Positions 12,301-20,843 of a DNA stretch of 64,000 bases are shown here, one piece after another. The first letter of the stretch is position 1. Every line of letters begins with the position of its first letter. The translations under genes and the position numbers were made by a program. The stretch covers positions 9,553,730-9,617,729 of the forward strand of contig CAIIXF020000007.1 in NCBI GenBank assembly GCA_903813345.2. The letters run 5' to 3'. The notes below the pieces were generated by a model. That model worked only from the letters and a program-made list of their open reading frames with translations. It searched no databases and was not told the origin of the DNA. The stretch comes from Owenia fusiformis. Taxonomy: Eukaryota > Annelida > Polychaeta > Sabellida > Oweniidae.

Positions 12301-15300
12301 ATGTAAGGTCTAGATATATGACTTACCATGTAAGGTCTAGATATATGACTTACCATGTAAGGTCGGGATATATGACTAAGTTCTAATGGTTTCTCTTGAA
12401 ATAAATGACTGGCAGCTAGGATTTCATCAACACTTGGATGACTTTTGGCTTTGATCTGTAATCAAATAATGCACATCAAAGATATGATAGATTTAAAATT
12501 CCAATGTAAGACATCTATACATGTAAAAACTTAAAAGATGGCAACCCACTTAAAATACACACTGAATTTTTAAACAAGACATTTACATGCAAAATGTCAC
12601 AACCTGCCATTTGTTACAGACACCTCCAGCAACGCAAAATGCCGACTGCCAAACACCATCCACCGAAAAGTTGGAGACATTAACAATATGTCACCACTTG
12701 ATAAATAAATCTTGACCATATCAAAACATTTTTCCCATGTTTTACTAAATATGAATAGTATGAAAATGGTATTAGCTTCCATATCAAGAGAGAAATGGCC
12801 TAGCAAGGAATATACCTTTAATGACTTATTCATCTACCCAGCCCTTGATAACACAATACTGATAATAAAAACTTTGCCTGGTTCATATTGGATACATTTC
12901 CCGAAAAATATTCATGACTTAAGAAGCAATGGTCTTTTTCCTGGTCTAAATCAACTAAATGAACCTGGTCAAAAGTACAGTAAAACCTGTCTAAGTTGAA
13001 CACCTTTCGGTACCTCTAAAAAGTGTTCCACTTGTGAGGTGTTCAACTTGCAGAGGTTCATTTAACATTAAGTCATTTGGTCTTGTGACTCTGAAGTGTT
13101 CCGTTTACAAAGGTGTTCCACTTCTAGAGGTGTTCCACTCCACATGTTTCACTGTATTCATTACAACGTCAGATACATTATAACACTGAAATTACCCTTT
13201 GTAGTATCTTCTCTAGTTTTTCTCTACTGTCTGTGTCCTTTATCTTCTTGACTTTAGCAGCTAGACCTTTTATAATTGGTTTGTGTTGTGCAACTCTCTG
13301 ACTATGGTAATGTAAGGCGAAGTCTTTCTTTTGCTCTGTAGACCAGAAATGGTACGATAAAAACTGACGAGGGAAGAAATACCTAAAAGCAAAATTTATA
13401 TTTTAGCATAAAGCAAATTGTGTGTATACTTAAGTGATAATTATCTTTAATTCAGTATCGTTTTCTTTCAAAAAATAGCAGGATGTTTAGTATGTATATG
13501 ATAAACTTTGTGCAACTGATTATCAAGGACAACTTATTTGAAATGAAAATTGAAGTTGGTTATGAAGCAGTAAAAGGAAGTGCTAAACCCTAATAAACCT
13601 TAGTGCTACTTTTGTAGACTATTCCATTGGAAACATCGTGAAAATGGAACATTGAAGGTATGTATAAAGCTTGCAGTATAGAAAGAGGAACTTACGCTAC
13701 TGGAAAGACTATATAATTGGCGAATGGGAGAGCAGATATGGCCAGCACTGGACCAACTGTCCATAGACACTCAGGCATCTATCAAAGAAGCAAGAAATAC
13801 CATATAATTTATTGCTTGACATATGAGGCCCACTGCCAGTGCGTTTTGATTTGTGCAGAACCATTAAAGTACATCCCATTTGCATGTGATGTGTTTACAA
13901 TTGATGAAAAAGCATGGATATAGAATAAGGCTTTAATCCATCGATTCATTTTAATCTACATGTATATATACAAATTTATCATAATCAAGGCCAACATATA
14001 GCAGTTCCACAGCGTAAAAATCTAGGATTCTTAAATAAAATATGTAGCCAAGCAATAGCCAGAGCTTGAAATTAGCCAGAGCTTGGGAAAAGCCAGATTT
14101 TAGGAACAGCCAAGGCAGGGGAATAGCCAGAGCAGGGGGACAGCCAGAGCTTGGGAACAGCCAGAGCTTGGGAACAGCCAGAGCTTGGGAATAGCCAAAG
14201 TTGATCTGTGAACCTTATAGGTAATTTAAGTAAGACAGTGCAACCTCATCCTTCCAAGATATATTATATAAATCCCAGTCCCATTTTACCACCAAGCTTG
14301 AAGCTCCATACATGGTGTCCCAAAAAATTGTACCCAAATGAAATTTGAATAACCCTTTTTTCCTTTATCAAGAAAAACTGAACTGATAAAGAGAATTCAT
14401 TTTACAATAGACGTTTCCCATAAAATATGCCACCTATGCAATCTGTCCATGCAAATATAAGATAAACTTATTGCTTTATCACAATTAATGCAGAGCTCAA
14501 TGTAAATCAAAACATGGGAAATAGGTGAGGGTACTAAAACGAGTTTTTCTCTTAAAATTGAGAAGAATTACCTTGTTGAACTTTTAGAAGTATTTTTATA
14601 TGAAAATTAAATTTCCTGTCAGATAACAAATTTCAAGAATATTCCTTTATCACTCACAAAGTTATATTATGTTTGTCTCTGGACAATCTTTTGGTACACC
14701 CTGGATATAAACATCCATTTTTGAACAATTTTTGTGGGAATTTTTAAAGTTGCATTGATATACTCACACCAGTGGAAATACAGCAACATCAAGTATTGGA
14801 ATATTGAGGAACACCAGAATGGGGATGACACCAAACATAGAAGATGGCAACTAAAGTTATAACAAGACAATTGGTTTAAATAAACAGTTTGTGTCAAAAA
14901 TGCAGAGGGGGACTTTTGAATATTATTAGACTGTCTAAACATATGAAATATAAGGAGATAGTGGTGCATTCCAATGTAAATAGCAAAATGCCACTGACTT
15001 GTGGAATCTATCCCAGATGTTTGTTTAAGAATGTGTTTTTAAAAAATTAGTAGGCATGATTTTTCATGTGTTGTTAAGTTCTTTTCTCTTATTTTTGTGA
15101 ATGTGACTCAATCTTAGTTGCATCTTTACACTTTTTACTTGAGTAATATTTTGTAAAGTTGCACCACTAGAACTAAATTATAAAATTCAAGGGCATCAAT
15201 ACCCCAAATATGGAAAGAATCTTGACTTTAATATGGAAAATATAAATGTACAATGTATCCATACTTTTTCACCATATTTAATGGTTTTACTAAGACCAGA

Positions 15301-16448
15301 ATAAGTATTTGTTTTCGATGGTCACTATGGTTTCAAAATTTGACCCCATACAAGGGAATTTTTTGTAAAATTTGGATGATATATATTTTGATCCTACATC
15401 AAAAATTTGTGTTTAATTAAGGTAATGTTTAGTGACCCAATTTGTTTTCATCTTTTCAAAATTTATAAGGCATTTAACTATTATAATATGACCATTTAAT
15501 AATTAGTGTTTCTTGTAAAAAATATGTTAAATTGAATTACAAAGAATGAATTTTTTCTAAATATTAATTTATAATTTCTATGTTTTATGTGTCTTATTGA
15601 CTATTAAATTCTACCTCTCTGTATATCTCTAGCTGTTTTCTTGAGAAAGTAGAGAGTTCCTGGCCACCCCATATTTGTTTTGTGACAGAGAAATATGTCC
15701 TTGTATCAGCTATGAATTCACTCGTTCCTACAAAATAAAAGGGACTATAAGCATTTTTGCATAACATTGGTGATTGACATTTTTAATTTAAGCCAGTTTC
15801 ATCCCTATCATAGTATTACCATTAGTCTTGCTTCAAGACTGTTAAACCCACCCTCTATTTACACCGTCTTCACTAACACAACATAGGTGCAGTAGATAAG
15901 GGGGAGGGGGTCCATGGTCTTAAGCATGATTTCATTACCATATTTACCCTAAATCTATAATTAATTAACATGCATGTTATCAACACTGATTGCAATTTAT
16001 CATAGACCTTAAAGTAACACAAAATATGCTATATTTTAGAATGTGCTAACTATTATAATATTGAACAGATGAATCAATTGACTAAAATAACTTTCATATT
16101 AAACCAAATAAAAAAACTGTCAAGTGAAACACTTCTCTAAATGAAACACTCATAAGTACACTACTCATTGATTTAAGGCAAATAAAATGCATTCCAATAT
16201 AGTACAGGTTTATGTAAAATGTTCTGACTGAATTTTACAAGAATTACAGGTATTTCATCAGGTACTTGAGATTTATACATTGTCACTCACCTGCTTTAAA
16301 TACTTTATAAACTTTAAACACTTTGGGGTATTTAATTTCTAAATGTCTTTCAACCCATTGTAAACTCTTCAAGTAGACGTCATAAATTTTCCTCTTGACT
16401 TTGCCAGGCTGGGGTGGCTGTACATGAGGTCCTTCAGTGCTGTATATT
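6278..16448 (-). CDS. LETMD1: LETMD1-like gene, LETM1-domain mitochondrial protein (partial)
   Basis: Seven constant or alternative-pair coding positions assemble into one frame on the minus strand, with GT/AG junctions and matching phases throughout. The order is 16448-16291, 15727-15615, then one of 14850-14768 or 13778-13696, then 13382-13196, 12455-12354, 10720-10583 and 6374-6278. The product matches vertebrate LETMD1 along its length: PKVFKVYKVFKA, a membrane helix with LPFANYIVF (vertebrate PPFANYLVF), YFFPRQFLSYHFWS (vertebrate YLFPRQLLIRHFW), HPSVDEILA, RHLAKGMLLHSLL, IDRAMQREGIDKLTEEEL and ACFTRGLNATRLS. LETM1-domain proteins sit in the mitochondrial inner membrane with the domain facing the matrix. 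The first exon (mitochondrial presequence) and the last exon (short C-terminus) were not found. The 5' part must lie beyond 16448, across or within the repeat array. Orthology is inferred by eye. Confidence 0.88.
6760..7063. mobile_element. 304-bp MITE with 9-bp target duplication
   Basis: It is bounded by perfect inverted repeats (CAAGGAGGATTGGCTCCCAG at the left; its complement at the right, at least 21 bp) and flanked on both sides by the exact 9-mer CATATCTGA (6751-6759 and 7064-7072). A 9-bp duplication is usual for Mutator-like elements. No coding capacity. It lies in the 3' intron of the LETMD1-like gene. Confidence 0.88.
7073..8538. other. Intron sequence without recognised features
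   Basis: AT-rich intron of the LETMD1-like gene. Two copies of 'gcttaacccctggcaaca' lie in tandem at about 7610-7640. The flanks of 7950-8330 show loose inverted similarity (aggaaattttggttgattt near 8110 and aaatcaaccaaactttcctt near 8216). I see no gene. Confidence 0.6.
8539..8979 (+). CDS. Small antisense ORF nested in the LETMD1-like intron
   Basis: 146 codons from ATG 8539 to TAG 8977-8979. An in-frame ATG at 8488 would add 17 residues. I prefer 8539 because 'ttacattaaattcag' just before it looks like a splice acceptor and the upstream extension is hydrophobic and low quality. The product is soluble-looking, with no membrane segment. It has a charged N-terminus (ARRREKVYLRKAHLERAFIK) and cysteine pairs (ISCPPK, NPCSCEG, EKCSCSPSE). 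Codon composition is mixed and unlike the surrounding AT-rich DNA. A polyadenylation signal AATAAA lies at 9163-9168. I do not recognise the family. It may be the last exon of a small gene nested on the opposite strand. Confidence 0.55.
   Translation: MASGIAEHNEARRREKVYLRKAHLERAFIKGENLILGERHDDPSSAQKATISCPPKAKPQSNPCSCEGAPDVKVVGMPPFGTSEKCSCSPSEPINIAEYIIVPPYAQHEVQENLPKRKSHDEWICDQMYSAKMNNRYSSTDYASQW
8980..10582. other. Intron sequence, no gene seen
   Basis: AT-rich intron of the LETMD1-like gene. Near 10430-10580 'catatgatatgtcatat' and 'taatgatatcaactgttatatgta' recur as loose tandem copies. No exon or element boundary was found. Confidence 0.5.
9163..9168 (+). terminator. Polyadenylation signal AATAAA
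   Basis: A canonical hexamer 184 bases after the stop of the 8539-8979 ORF, in the right orientation to end its transcript. Confidence 0.45.
10583..10720 (-). CDS. LETMD1: LETMD1-like exon, LETM1 ribosome-binding-like domain
   Basis: 138 nt, 46 codons, phase 0 at both ends. The acceptor is ttgttttccag and the donor AGT|GTAAGT. It encodes RHLAKGMLLHSLLRQKLLQD, then AVLINYIDRAMQREGIDKLT and EEELRS. It aligns with the vertebrate block AMLLTSYLPPPLLRHRL through LGIGQLTAQEVKSA. The pattern 'GI..LT..EL' is typical of LETM1 domains. Confidence 0.9.
11040..11390. repeat. Nested short inverted repeats (MITE-like)
   Basis: GTATTACATACCTA near 11043 pairs with TAGGTATGTAATAC at about 11256-11271. Directly after it, TATCATTGAATATATGCCT (about 11283) pairs with its complement near 11357-11376. 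They are probably two hairpin-forming non-autonomous elements. No target duplication is assigned. Confidence 0.6.
11422..12219. mobile_element. 798-bp palindromic element with TA duplication
   Basis: The ends are CAGGGTGTCCCAAAAAAAAG and the complement of CAGTGTGTCCCAAAAAAAAG, each next to TA (11420-11421 and 12220-12221). The arms are about 350 bp and nearly identical, with a centre of roughly 80 bp near 11780-11857. TA duplication suggests Tc1/mariner-type mobility. Both arms contain the same open frame of about 70 codons without an ATG, which I regard as chance. It lies in an intron of the LETMD1-like gene. Confidence 0.85.
12226..12380 (-). repeat. 27-bp tandem repeat made of exon end plus splice donor
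   Basis: Five copies on the minus strand of a unit containing TCATATATC-T-AGACC-TTACATG|GTAAGT. Donor positions (last exon base) are 12354, 12327, 12300, 12273 and 12242. Spacings are 27, 27, 27 and 31 bp. The third copy has a changed donor (GTAACT) and the fourth interval has 4 extra bases. The first copy is the real end of the LETMD1-like exon, so the repeat arose by duplicating coding sequence plus its donor. The far end abuts the foldback element at 11422-12219. Confidence 0.9.
12354..12455 (-). CDS. LETMD1: LETMD1-like exon ending in a repeated donor
   Basis: 102 nt with phase 0 at both ends. The acceptor is tgattacag. It encodes IKAKSHPSVDEILAASHLFQ, then EKPLELSHISRPYM. The donor ATG|GTAAGT at 12354 is the first of five copies of the same exon-end sequence (next entry). 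If later donors are used, VSHISRPYM is added once or twice, then a variant VTLICRPYM. Confidence 0.85.
12976..13156. mobile_element. ACAGTAAAACCTGT-type MITE, copy 1
   Basis: It begins TACAGTAAAACCTGTCTAAG and ends catgtttcactgta. The body is made of repeated words such as 'gtgttccactt' and 'gaacacct'. Related copies lie at about 54862, 56597, 57281, 60714 and 61459. It lies in an intron of the LETMD1-like gene. Confidence 0.75.
13196..13382 (-). CDS. LETMD1: LETMD1-like exon after the membrane helix
   Basis: 187 nt. The acceptor is gcttttag and the donor AGG|GTAATT. It encodes YFFPRQFLSYHFWSTEQKKD, then a basic region including KGLAAKVKKIKDTDSREKLE and ending KILQR. The first 14 residues are the most recognisable LETMD1 signature in the gene. 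Confidence 0.9.
13696..13778 (-). CDS. LETMD1: LETMD1-like alternative helix exon A
   Basis: 83 nt, phase 0 in and phase 2 out, the same as exon B. The acceptor is a pyrimidine tract followed by gatag, and the donor is AGC|GTAAGT. It encodes MPECLWTVGPVLAISALPFA followed by NYIVFPVA. The 'LPFANYIVF' core matches vertebrate LETMD1, so this looks like the canonical exon. The bases GC join the next exon's G to give Ala before YFFPRQ. Confidence 0.85.
14040..14205. repeat. 17-bp minisatellite (AGCCAGAGCTTGGGAAT)
   Basis: About nine imperfect copies of 'agccagagcttgggaac', more uniform toward the right end. It lies in the intron between alternative exons A and B of the LETMD1-like gene, where a variable repeat could affect their spacing. 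Confidence 0.85.
14311..14703. mobile_element. CAKGGTGTMCC-ended short element
   Basis: The left end catggtgtcccaaaaaatt and the right end (complement cagggtgtaccaaaagatt) match the ends of the element at 11422-12219. The left side is preceded by TA and the right side is not clean. It is a non-autonomous relative of that family, located between alternative exons A and B. Confidence 0.65.
14768..14850 (-). CDS. LETMD1: LETMD1-like alternative helix exon B
   Basis: 83 nt, phase 0 in and phase 2 out. The acceptor is ataactttag and the donor GGT|GTGAGT. It encodes LPSSMFGVIPILVFLNIPIL followed by DVAVFPLV, a hydrophobic helix with the spacing of prolines seen in LETM1-family membrane segments. 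It aligns without gaps to exon A (P2, V8, P10, L12, P18 and V-F-P at 24-26 shared). Joining it to the next exon gives FPLV-YFFPRQ. Using both B and A would add 166 nt and break the frame, so the two should be mutually exclusive. Confidence 0.75.
15615..15727 (-). CDS. LETMD1: LETMD1-like exon before the membrane helix
   Basis: 113 nt. The acceptor is ttttgtag and the donor gtagaa (weaker). It enters with two bases completing Gly and leaves in phase 0 after Glu. It encodes TSEFIADTRTYFSVTKQIWG, then a segment ending RKQLEIYRE, matching the vertebrate stretch that ends LPYREMEHLRQF. Phase 0 at the donor fits both alternative downstream exons. Confidence 0.85.
16291..16448 (-). CDS. LETMD1: LETMD1-like exon, N-terminal part
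   Basis: 158 nt. The acceptor is tttcag at the high-coordinate end and the donor is CAG|GTGAGT. The exon enters completing a codon with one base (A) and leaves with one base. It encodes IYSTEGPHVQPPQPGK, then KRKIYDVYLKSLQWVERHLE, then a lysine-rich KVFKVYKVFKA. 'IYST' at the start is typical of the region just after a mitochondrial presequence, so a short upstream exon with the start codon is expected. Confidence 0.85.
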
Positions 16449-16668
16449 CTGAAATAAAACAATCAATATTATAGTATGTTCGAGATCATTACATGTTCTT
16501 GCTGTTAGATATTCCTTAAATTATCATTTATTCAAACCAAATCTAGCCTAAAATCTCCACATATTTACTATAACGGGGTAGGCCCAATAGTACACATCTT
16601 TTATTGTTTTCTTCCTCACAATAAGATATTTTACAATATGGTATTGTCTCAATAAAAAATAATGATAA

Positions 16669-18523
16669 CTAGACTTTGGAAATTGAACGAAGTTCAATTT
16701 CAGACTCCAGATCTAGACTTTTTTTGGCCGAGTCATCCAGAATAAGCCGAGTCATCCAAAATAAGCTGAGTCATCCAGAAAAAGATGGATGGATGGATGG
16801 ATGAAAAAGGAAGGAACGATAGGATAGAATAAGAAAGAATGATAGAATAGAATATGAAGAAGGAATAGAATAGGAAGGATGGGAAGGAGAGGATATGAAG
16901 GAAAGGTAGATAAGAAGGATACGATAGGATCACAAAGGAAGGATGGATGCATTTTTCAATATTTTCTTCTCTACTCTTGACTTTCTATCAGGATACCATC
17001 AGATCGATTTTCTCGAAATTTCAAAACGCCATAACTTTCGAATCGGAAGTCGGATCGAAATTTGGTTTGCAGACTCGGATTCCTGAGAAAATTCTACCCT
17101 TAATTCATAACTCATATGTTAAATTTGGAGAACTTTTTATTTTGACCTACTTTTCGGACACCATATCTCAAAAGTGGGTAGAAACACTTTCTGACGGCAA
17201 AAGGCTAACACTATTAGCACACTTTTTCCTACCTGTATACAAAATTTTGAAGCAAATCATTTAAACATAGTGTCAGAATCGTAAAAATAAGGAAAAACTA
17301 TGAATTTGACCTAGATTTTGACCTGGGGATTTTGGTGTCCAAATTTTGAAGTTAGGTAGCCTTCGAGGTCCCCTTCTTTCATAGGCTTACATTATTTTAA
17401 GCTGTACTTAGTCTATATCTCGAATTTTACACTTCAAAAAAATCTTTTTTCCCATTGACATAACATGGGGCACCAAATTTAGCGATTTTTGAGCTTTCAA
17501 AATGTCATAACCTCCGAATAGGAAGTCGGATCGAAATTTGATTTGCAGATTCGGATTCCTGAGAAAATTCTATACTTAATTCATAACTCAAACGTTAAAT
17601 TTGGAGAATTTTTTATTTTGACCTACTTTTCGGACACCATATCTCAAAAGTGGGGCAAAATACTTTCTGACGGCAAAAGGCTAACACTATTAGCACACTC
17701 TTGGCTACATGTATACAAAATTTTGAAGAATATAATTAATCTGTAGTGTCAGAATCGCAAAAATAAGGAAAAACTTTGAATTTGACCTAGATTTTGACCT
17801 AGGCATTTTGGTGTCCAAATTTTTATGAAAAGAAGGTTTTGAGGTCCCTTTCTTTTATGGGCTTCCATTATGTTTAGCTGTGCTTAGTCTGTATCTCGTA
17901 TTTTACACTTCAAAAAAATATTTTTTCCCATTGAATTAACATGGGGCACCAAATTTAGCGATTTTTGAATTTTCAAAACGCCATAACTTCTGAACCGGAA
18001 GTCAAATCGAAATTTGGTTTTCAGATTCGGAATCCTGAGAAAATCTCCTATAAGACTGATATCCTGGACATTGGATTCGGAGTACTTTTTTTTGGACCTC
18101 GTTTTCGGACACTGATATCTCGAAATCGGTTTGAGATACCAAAAAACTAAATCGACCCTAGATTTTCTACTTTTTTATGAGGAACACAATGAAAAAAAAA
18201 CAGATCAAAAATATTGAAGGACGACCGAGAAAATCGAAAAAAGTGACAAAGTACTGGATTTGACCTAGTTCTTGACCTTTGACCTAGATAAAAATTTGAC
18301 CCAATTTCCCACCAACTAGATACTGAACCTAAATGAACTGTATAATGGTCTTTACTGGATACCTTATAGTTATTGAAAAAACTCTTAAAGAAAAATAATA
18401 AGAAGAAGAAGAAGAAGAAGAATACTGGCAAAAACAATAGACTCCAGATTGACATCTGGAGTCTAATAAGAAAACTGGCAAAAGCAATAGACTCCAGATG
18501 AAATCTGGAGTCTAATAATAGGA
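16669..18523 (-). mobile_element. Array element L1 (type A, inverted)
   Basis: Read on the minus strand, it ends with a hairpin (AAATTGAA-cttcg-TTCAATTT), a short spacer and CTAG at 16672-16669, followed by TTAT. Its 5' side holds two copies of the 'agactccagat...atctggagtct' hairpin unit (about 18437-18520). Inside are two long body units and an (AGGAT)n-type microsatellite (16780-16945). The 5' half (about 17965-18520) closely matches element E1 in inverted orientation. It carries a DR1 motif at 18273-18285. Confidence 0.8.
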
Positions 18524-19229
18524 TTTGGCCATACGCGTATAGAGGGAAATGGCTCTACGGACGCTCTGAGGGCCTATAATGGTCGATTAAAGGACGGAGA
18601 ATCTAGGGAGGTAGTTGGGGAGAATGCCTGGCTCGTGCTTCGCGGATCCGTCGAGGTCAAAAAATAGTCCTTCAAAAAATAGGCCTTCCAGACGTCTATA
18701 TAGAGCTTTCGACGTAGATTCGAGCAGCGTACGCGTCGTTCTACATTCCGCAATCGTTAGTTTGAGGAAGGGAATCGTTGTTTACGAAATGCTCTAGTCA
18801 TCGTTCGGGCCTATTTTCTTTCAAATGTCTGTTGTTCGCAGAGATACGTATACCAAGTGTATTCGTGCCGTCTAGATATACGGCAACGGTGGCCCGTACG
18901 CGAACTTCAAACGCGTATATCTCGATAACTAATGGTCGGATTTCAATTTGGTTCACTGTTTTTTTAATGCTCGGAAAACTGTCTTTCCGACCAGCTAGTT
19001 TTCCTCCGATTCTGACTTCTTAAGGAGGCTCGAGAGGCCGAAATAGCGGAAATGCAGATTTCGACCTAGATTTCGACCTTTGACCCAGATAAGGATTTGA
19101 CCTAATTTCCGAGCAACTACGCCTAGCCCCCTAACAACGTGTACGAGTAGATTTATCCAAATATCTCTCGTTGATGAGAACGTGTGGTTAGAAGGATTTT
19201 TGCTTTTGCACATACAAAAGCAAAAATCA
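18524..19229 (-). mobile_element. Array element type D, CpG-rich
   Basis: About 700 bp wedged between L1 and L2. It has far more CpG than its neighbours (acgcgtat, cgtacgcgtcg). Its right end is a 14-bp hairpin (gatttttgcttttg...caaaagcaaaaatc, 19198-19228). It keeps the same word order as the other elements ('aattaggtcaaat', 'gggtcaaaggtcg', 'aaatccgacc...agttatcgag') but little direct identity. It appears to be a fourth, divergent subfamily. The ORFs in it are not supported. Confidence 0.6.
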
Positions 19230-20843
19230 CTAGACTTTGGAAATTGAACGAAGTTCAATTTCAGACTCCAGATCTAGACTTTTTTAAGCCCAGTCATCTA
19301 AAATAAGCCGAGTCATCGAGAATAAGCTGAGTCATCCAGAATAAGATGGATGGATAAAATTCGAAGGTAGGATAGGATAGAATGGGAAGGAACGATAGGA
19401 TAGAATAAGAAAGAAGGATAGGATAGAACAGAATAGGAAGAAAGGATATGATAGGAGGGGATAGGAAGGATAGGAAAGAAAGGATACGAAGGAAGGATAG
19501 ATAGGAAGGATAGGATAGGATCAGATAGGAAGGATGGGTGAATTTTTCAATATTTTCTTCTCTACTCTTGACTTTCTAACAGGGTACCATCAGATCGATT
19601 TTCCGAAATTTCAAAACGCCATAACTTCCGAACCGGAAGTCGGATCTAAATTTGATTTAAAGATTCGGATTCCTGACAAAATTCTACCCCTAATTCATAA
19701 CTCATACGTTAAATTTGGCGAATTTTTATTTTGACCTACTTTTTGGACACGCCATAACTTCGGAACCGGAAGTCGAATCGAAATTTAGTTTGCAGATTTG
19801 GATTCCTGACAAAATTCTACTCTTAATTCATAACTCATACGTTAAATTTCGAAACTTTTTATTTTGACCTACTTTTCGGACACGCCATAACTTCCGAACC
19901 GGGAGTCGGATCGATATTTGGTTTGCAGTTTCGGATTCCTGACAAAATTCTACCCCTAATTCATAACTCATATGTTAAATTTGGAGAACTTTTTATTTTG
20001 ACCTACTTTTCGGACACCATATCTCAAAAGTGGGTCAAAATACTTTCTGACGGCAAAAGGCTTACACTATTAGCACACTCTTGGCTACATGTATACACAA
20101 TTTCGAAGAATATAATTGAAGTGTAGTGTCAGAATCGCAAAAATAAGGAAAACCTTTGAATTTGACCTAGATTTTGACCTAGGAATTTTGGTGTCCAAAT
20201 TCTGAAGCAAGATGGCTTTTGAGGTCCCCTTCTTTTGAAGGCTTTCATTAAATTAAGCTGAACTCAGTCTATATTTCGTATTTTTCACTTCAAAAAAATC
20301 TTTTTTCCCATTGACTTAACATGGGCACAAAATTTAGCGATTTTTGAGTTTTCAAAACGCCATAACTTCCGAACCAGAAGTCGGATCGAAATTTGGTTTG
20401 TAGATTTGGATTCCTGACAAAATTCTACCCCTTATTCATAACTCATACATTGAATTTGGAGCACGTTTTGGTGTGACCTACTTTCTGGACGCCATATCTC
20501 AAAATCGGTTTGAGATATCTAAAAAATAAATCGACCCTAGCTTTCCTACTTTTTTATGAGGAACACAATGAAAAAAACCTGGATCGAAAATATTGAAGGA
20601 CGACTGAGAAAATTGAAAAAAGTGACAAAGTACTGGATTTGACCTAGTTCTTGACCTTTGACCTAGATAAAAATTTGACCCAATTTCCGAGAAACTAGAT
20701 ACTGGACCTAAATTGACCATATACAGGACTTGACTCAATGTCTTCTAGTTATTGAGAAAACGCGTAGAGAAAAATAATAATAATAATAATAAAGAAGAAT
20801 ACTGACGAAAACAATAGACTCCAGATTACCTCTGGAGTCTAAT
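19230..20843 (-). mobile_element. Array element L2 (type A, inverted)
   Basis: On the minus strand its 3' end is the AAATTGAA hairpin plus CTAG (19233-19230) and its 5' end is the hairpin unit near 20815-20843 next to (ATT)n. It contains one long body unit, three short units, and an AGGAT-type microsatellite (19360-19530). The DR1 motif is at 20652-20664. Confidence 0.8.
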
